A stretch of 64,000 nucleotides of DNA from Kribbella sindirgiensis (GTDB lineage Bacteria > Actinomycetota > Actinomycetes > Propionibacteriales > Kribbellaceae), in assembly GCF_004331435.1 (NCBI RefSeq), contig NZ_SJKA01000021.1, positions 62,001 through 126,000 of the forward strand, given 5' to 3'. This document shows, one piece after another, positions 60,473 to 64,000 of the stretch; position 1 is the first letter of the stretch; each line of letters starts with the position of its first letter. Position numbers and translations under genes: made by a program. The notes beneath the pieces were generated by a model. That model worked only from the letters and a program-made list of their open reading frames with translations. It was not told the DNA's origin and did no database searches.

Positions 60473-61711
60473 ATGACAATCAACGGGGACGGCCTGTATC
60501 TCGTGGCGGGCCTGGCGCTGCTGCTCGGTGCCGTCCTGCCCCGGCTGCTCCGCCGGTACGCCGTCTCCGCGCCGATCGCGTTCCTCGGCGCCGGGCTGCT
60601 GCTGGGTTTCGCGGTCGACCACCACCGGTTGAGCCCGATCGCCGAACCCGGCCTCACGAAGCACCTGGCCGAGCTGACGATCCTGGTCGCGTTGATGGGT
60701 GTCGGGCTGGCGATCGACCGGCCGATCGGATGGCGCCGATGGACGGTGACGTGGCGTCTCCTGCTGGTGGCGATGCCGGCCTGTATCGCCGCGATCGCCG
60801 GCGTCGGATGGCTGCTCGGGTTGGCTCCCGCAACCGCTCTGCTGCTGGGTGCGGTCCTGGCCCCGACCGATCCGGTGCTGGCCTCGGATGTCCAGGTCCA
60901 AGGGCCGACGACCGGAGAGGGCGCCGAGCCCGAGGAGGACGACGAGGTTCGTTTCGCACTCACCTCGGAGGCCGGTCTCAACGACGGCCTGGCCTTCCCG
61001 TTCGTGTACGCCGCGGTGTTCGCGGCCACCAAGGGCGCGGTGGGCGGCTGGGCGTTCGAGTGGTTCGCGTGGGACCTGGTCGGCCGGACCGTGATCGGCG
61101 TTGCCGTCGGCGTCGGCGTGGGCTGGTTGCTCGGGAAGATGACGTTCGACGCACCGTCGCGTACCTTCCGGCTGGCTGACGCTCGCGAGCCCGTACTGGC
61201 GCTTGCGATGACGCTCGGCGTCTACGGTCTGGCGCAGGTACTGCACGGCTACGGGTTCGTCGCGGTGTTCGTCGCGGCGCTGACACTGCGCGCGGTCGAG
61301 CGAAGTCACGACTTCCATGCGGAGCTGCACGGGTTCGTCGAGCAGCTCGAGCACATCCTCACCTGGGGGATCCTGCTACTGCTCGGGGTGGCGATCACGG
61401 CCGGCCTGCTCGCGCCGTTGACCTGGGCCGGCGCCGCGCTCGGATCGCTGCTGGTGCTGGTGATTCGTCCGGTGACGGCGTGGATCTCGTTGGCCCGAAC
61501 CCCGATGCGCCGCTCCGAACGCTGGGTGACGGCCGCGTTCGGGGTTCGTGGGGTCGGGTCCGTGTTCTATCTGGCGTACGCCGGCGCCGGCTTCCGCACG
61601 GATCTGCCCTGGTTGTGGGCGACCGTCGGCTTCACCGTCGTACTGAGTGTGGTTGTGCACGGCGTTGCCGCGACGCCGCTGATGCGGATGCTCGAGGACC
61701 GGCGTTCCTGA
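60473..61711 (+). CDS. Na+/H+ antiporter, CPA1/NhaP type
   Basis: 412 residues with about twelve membrane segments. The ion-binding region reads LLLGAVLAPTDPVLASDVQV (the TDP motif, about 120-139) and FALTSEAGLNDGLAFPFVY (the ND motif, about 161-179), as in NhaP/CPA1 exchangers. An Arg in the GVRGVGSVFYLAYA segment near 360 completes the core. Exchanges Na+ or K+ for H+. Single gene; small SD. The 3' end overlaps a possible small minus-strand frame. Confidence 0.92.
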   Translation: MTINGDGLYLVAGLALLLGAVLPRLLRRYAVSAPIAFLGAGLLLGFAVDHHRLSPIAEPGLTKHLAELTILVALMGVGLAIDRPIGWRRWTVTWRLLLVAMPACIAAIAGVGWLLGLAPATALLLGAVLAPTDPVLASDVQVQGPTTGEGAEPEEDDEVRFALTSEAGLNDGLAFPFVYAAVFAATKGAVGGWAFEWFAWDLVGRTVIGVAVGVGVGWLLGKMTFDAPSRTFRLADAREPVLALAMTLGVYGLAQVLHGYGFVAVFVAALTLRAVERSHDFHAELHGFVEQLEHILTWGILLLLGVAITAGLLAPLTWAGAALGSLLVLVIRPVTAWISLARTPMRRSERWVTAAFGVRGVGSVFYLAYAGAGFRTDLPWLWATVGFTVVLSVVVHGVAATPLMRMLEDRRS

Positions 61712-61796
61712 GCGCGGCGGCCGGTGGCTCGACACCGTGGCGGATCGCGGACGCGGCGTGGATTCCGGCGGCGAACTCCTTCAGCTTCTCGATCAT
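61632..61796 (-). CDS. Possible small ORF or coding remnant, 54 residues
   Basis: ATG at 61796 behind GATGGAGGC. The first 31 codons (MIEKLKEFAAGIHAASAIRH..) have strong G/C third-position bias and an amphipathic-helix look, but from about residue 32 the frame runs antisense into the antiporter gene and loses this bias. It may be a small protein whose natural stop has been lost, or chance. Confidence 0.25.
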   Translation of the reverse strand: MIEKLKEFAAGIHAASAIRHGVEPPAAALRNAGPRASASAASRQRRAQPHSVRR

Positions 61797-61854
61797 GCCT
61801 CCATCGTCCGAGCCTGCGCGCCGCCGCAGAAGTGGCGTGAACGACGACTATCGC

Positions 61855-61866
61855 TAAGATTTTGAC
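61855..61866 (+). promoter_or_regulatory. Leaderless-type -10 element of the GlxA-like regulator
   Basis: TAAGAT (61855-61860) lies 6 nt before the ATG at 61867 and no SD is seen, fitting a leaderless mRNA starting at or next to the A of the start codon. Confidence 0.45.
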
Positions 61867-62832
61867 ATGGCTCGGTCCACGGTTTCGGTGCTCGCTTACG
61901 ACGGTATGACCGCCTTCGAGGCGGGCATCGTCATCGAGGTGTTCGGCCTGGTGTGGCCGGACATCGACCAGCCCTGGTACGAGCTCAAGGTCTGCACCGA
62001 GACGCCCGACCCGATCCGGGTGATCGGCGGTGCGACGCTGAGCAGCCCGCACGGTCTCGAGGAGTTCGCCGCCGCCGACACGGTCGTCGTACCGAGCGTC
62101 GCGGATCCGCGGGCCGAGACCTCGCCCGGTCTGATCGAGGCGCTCCGGCACGCGCACGCGCGCGGCTCCCGGATCGTGTCGATCTGCTCCGGTGCGTTCG
62201 CGCTCGCGGCCGCCGGTCTCCTCGATCACCGCCGCGCGACCACCCATTGGCGGTACGCCGACCTCCTGCGCGAGCGTTTTCCGGAGATCCTCGTGGATCC
62301 GGAGCCGCTGTACACCGACGAGGGCGATGTGCTGACGAGCGCCGGCTGCGCGGCCGGGCTGGATCTGGCGATGCACCTGGTCCGCAAGGATCACGGTGCC
62401 GCCGTGGCGAACGCGGTCGCGCGCAGGCTGGTGATCCAGCCGTACCGGGCCGGTGGACAGGCGCAGTACATCGAGTCCCCGGTCCCGCCGGATCCCGATG
62501 ACGCCTCGGTCGCCCGCAGTCTCGGTTGGGCGCTGGAGCATCTCGCCGAGCCCATCGGCGTACCCGATCTGGCCCGCCAGGCTGGGTTGTCGCCGCGGAC
62601 CTACCTGCGGCACTTCGTCAAGGCGACCGGGACGACGCCGGGCAAGTGGCTGATCGCGCAGCGCGTGCAGGCGGCGCTGGCGATGCTCGAGAGCGGGGAC
62701 GCGCCGGTGGAGGAGATCGCGCTGGCGGCCGGTTTCGCCACGCCGGTCACCCTCCGGCACCACTTCGGCAAGCAGTTGCACACCTCGCCGTCGGCATACC
62801 GCCGGACCTTCCGGGAGCGGCAGCGAGGCTGA
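61867..62832 (+). CDS. GlxA-family regulator (DJ-1/PfpI domain plus AraC HTH)
   Basis: 321 residues. N-terminal DJ-1/PfpI-like domain with nucleophile-elbow segment VSICSGAFALAAAGLL (about 110-125; the Cys is present), then two AraC helix-turn-helices: IGVPDLARQAGLSPRTYLRHFVKATGTTP and APVEEIALAAGFATPVTLRHHFGKQLHTSP. This architecture is used by GlxA-like regulators of nitrogen compound and quaternary-amine catabolism. Regulated genes not identified. Divergent from the possible small ORF. Confidence 0.9.
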   Translation: MARSTVSVLAYDGMTAFEAGIVIEVFGLVWPDIDQPWYELKVCTETPDPIRVIGGATLSSPHGLEEFAAADTVVVPSVADPRAETSPGLIEALRHAHARGSRIVSICSGAFALAAAGLLDHRRATTHWRYADLLRERFPEILVDPEPLYTDEGDVLTSAGCAAGLDLAMHLVRKDHGAAVANAVARRLVIQPYRAGGQAQYIESPVPPDPDDASVARSLGWALEHLAEPIGVPDLARQAGLSPRTYLRHFVKATGTTPGKWLIAQRVQAALAMLESGDAPVEEIALAAGFATPVTLRHHFGKQLHTSPSAYRRTFRERQRG

Positions 62833-62899
62833 GATCGCCTGTCTCGGATGATGGGATCACAAGACACAATATGGACCCGATTGGGTAATCTCGGGGGAG

Positions 62900-63039
62900 C
62901 TCATCCAGAGGGACTGAGGGAAACGGCCCGTTGAAGTCCCGGCAACCCTCCCCGTCGAGCCCCCGCCCGGGGCGCCTCGCGGTGGAACGGTGCCAAATCC
63001 GTCCCGCCGCCGAGATCCGGTGTTCGCGGGGAAGATGAG
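62900..63039 (+). ncRNA. SAM-I riboswitch (S-box) in the thrC leader
   Basis: P1 is CTCATC (62900-62905) with GATGAG (63034-63039). Between them the S-box core is present in order: CCAGAGGGACTGAGGGAAAC, GGCCC, GTTGAAG, TCCCGGCAACC, then GGTGCCAAATCCGTCCCG and GGGGAAGATGAG. This is S-adenosylmethionine-binding RNA. The P1 3' strand lies only 15 nt before the thrC start and can also pair with the start region CTCAT (63052-63056), suggesting translational control. Confidence 0.92.
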
Positions 63040-63054
63040 AGGGGAACCTCACTC

Positions 63055-64000
63055 ATGAGCCTGACCGCCGCCACCCACACGATCCGTGAAGGTGCCTTCG
63101 GCAACGGTACGCACCTGAGCTGTCGCGCCTGTGGGGCGAAGTCGCCGCTCGGCCCGTTCTACGCCTGTATGGAGTGCTTCGGTCCGCTCGAGGTCGGGTA
63201 CGAGTACCCGACCATCACCCGTGAGCAGATCGAGGCCGGACCCAAGAACATCTGGCGGTACCAGCCGCTGCTGCCCGTCCCCGTGGATGTGGCCAGCTTC
63301 CCGAACACCGAGCCCGGATACACCCGGCTCGTCGACGCGCAGAACCTGGCCCGCGAGCTCGGGCTGAAGAAGCTCTGGGTGAAGGACGACTCCGGCAACC
63401 CGACGCACTCGTTCAAGGACCGAGTGGTCGCGAGCGCGTTGAGCGCCACCCGCGAGCTGGGCATGAAGGTCTTCGCCTGCCCCTCCACCGGCAACCTGGC
63501 GAACGCGGTCGCCGCGGCCGCGGCCCGGGCCGGCATCCGCTCGGTCGTGTTCATCCCGCACGACCTCGAGCGCCCGAAGGTGATCACGACCGCTGTGTAC
63601 GGCGGGACCCTGGTCGCCGTCGAGGGCAACTACGACGACGTGAACAAGCTCGCCTCCGAGATCGCCGGTGAGGAGGAGGGCTGGGCGTTCGTGAACGTGA
63701 ACGTCCGCCCGTACTACTCCGAAGGCTCCAAGACCCTCGCCTTCGAGATCGCCGAGCAGCTCGGCTGGCGGATCCCGCAGCAGGTCGTGATCCCGGTCGC
63801 CTCCGGTTCGCAGCTGACCAAGATCGACAAGGGCTTCACGGAGCTCGGCAAGCTCGGTCTCGTCGACGCCACCGACTACAAGATCTACGGCGCCCAGGCG
63901 ACCGGCTGCTCGCCCGTCGCGCAGGCGTTCCGTGACGGCCACGACGTGGTCAAGCCGGTGAAGCCGGACACGATCGCGAAGTCGCTGGCGATCGGTAACC
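63055..64000 (+). CDS. thrC: Threonine synthase (3' truncated by window edge)
   Basis: 315 codons visible, frame open to the window end. PLP enzyme (fold type II) that makes threonine from O-phosphohomoserine. N-terminal zinc ribbon-like CRACG...CMECFG (residues about 22-42), PLP Lys121 in SGNPTHSFKDRV, and PSTGNLANAVAAAAA glycine-rich phosphate site. SD GAGAGGGGAA lies within the alternative hairpin of the SAM-I riboswitch upstream. Control of a threonine gene by SAM makes metabolic sense because threonine and methionine share homoserine. Confidence 0.95.
   Translation, partial: MSLTAATHTIREGAFGNGTHLSCRACGAKSPLGPFYACMECFGPLEVGYEYPTITREQIEAGPKNIWRYQPLLPVPVDVASFPNTEPGYTRLVDAQNLARELGLKKLWVKDDSGNPTHSFKDRVVASALSATRELGMKVFACPSTGNLANAVAAAAARAGIRSVVFIPHDLERPKVITTAVYGGTLVAVEGNYDDVNKLASEIAGEEEGWAFVNVNVRPYYSEGSKTLAFEIAEQLGWRIPQQVVIPVASGSQLTKIDKGFTELGKLGLVDATDYKIYGAQATGCSPVAQAFRDGHDVVKPVKPDTIAKSLAIGN

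Overview
The window is GC-rich DNA with strong G/C bias at third codon positions, GTG/TTG starts, dense operons with 1-20 bp overlaps, and typical actinobacterial families (LCP protein, DUF3263/LytR_C pair, class E sortase, sugar ABC importers without their own ATPase, ROK/LacI/GntR/TetR regulators). My best guess, from memory of these protein styles and not from a search, is a soil actinomycete of the Kribbella/Nocardioides group. No phage, IS transposase, CRISPR array, rRNA or tRNA was seen; it reads as chromosome rich in catabolic and accessory genes.

Layout. 1-1.4 kb: end of a regulator and a secreted DUF11 protein. 1.5-8.2 kb: one co-directional cluster with a Tat/lipoprotein sugar-binding protein, two permeases, a LacI regulator, a cytosolic sulfatase and an APH(3')-like kinase. 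8.2-17.8 kb: an intergenic hairpin/repeat cluster, lipoprotein sortase, two methyltransferases, three tandem YpfJ-type metallopeptidases (the first catalytically dead), a GNAT, an MscS-like membrane protein, a 25-bp perfect inverted repeat, a ribbon-helix-helix-like protein and a secreted two-repeat protein. 17.9-24.5 kb: a minus-strand operon ROK regulator > sugar-binding protein > two permeases > GH4 glycosidase > BadF-type sugar kinase. 24.6-28 kb: a heterodimeric ABC exporter with a candidate iron box over its start. 28-34 kb: DUF2891/DUF979/DUF969, Ung, and an LCP/YndJ-like/DUF1990 operon. 34-42 kb: AraC regulator, Fe/2OG oxygenase, HU-like protein behind a Zur-like box, two secreted beta-propeller paralogues, an M13 peptidase, and a TetR/methyltransferase pair with twin operators. 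41.6-44.7 kb: GntR, NCS1 permease and hydantoin/allantoin racemase. 44.7-51.2 kb: aminopeptidase P, PanD, an intergenic repeat region, an MMPL transporter and a two-component system. 51.3-58.8 kb: amidase > Gfo/Idh/MocA > OtsA > FGGY kinase > 110-aa protein on the minus strand, then DUF3263 > LytR_C > OtsB on the plus strand, so both trehalose-synthesis enzymes are present but on opposite strands. 58.8-64 kb: membrane HExxH protein, AlkA-like glycosylase, NhaP antiporter, GlxA-like regulator, and threonine synthase behind a SAM-I riboswitch.

The observations I rate highest are: the SAM-I riboswitch in front of thrC, whose P1 3' strand can instead pair with the thrC start region (predicting an unusual SAM-ON switch); a 70-bp dispersed palindrome found twice with identical 27/16/27 architecture; the metallopeptidase triplet with a dead member; complementary degeneracy in the ABC heterodimer; and the sulfatase/APH-type kinase pairing inside a sugar-import operon.
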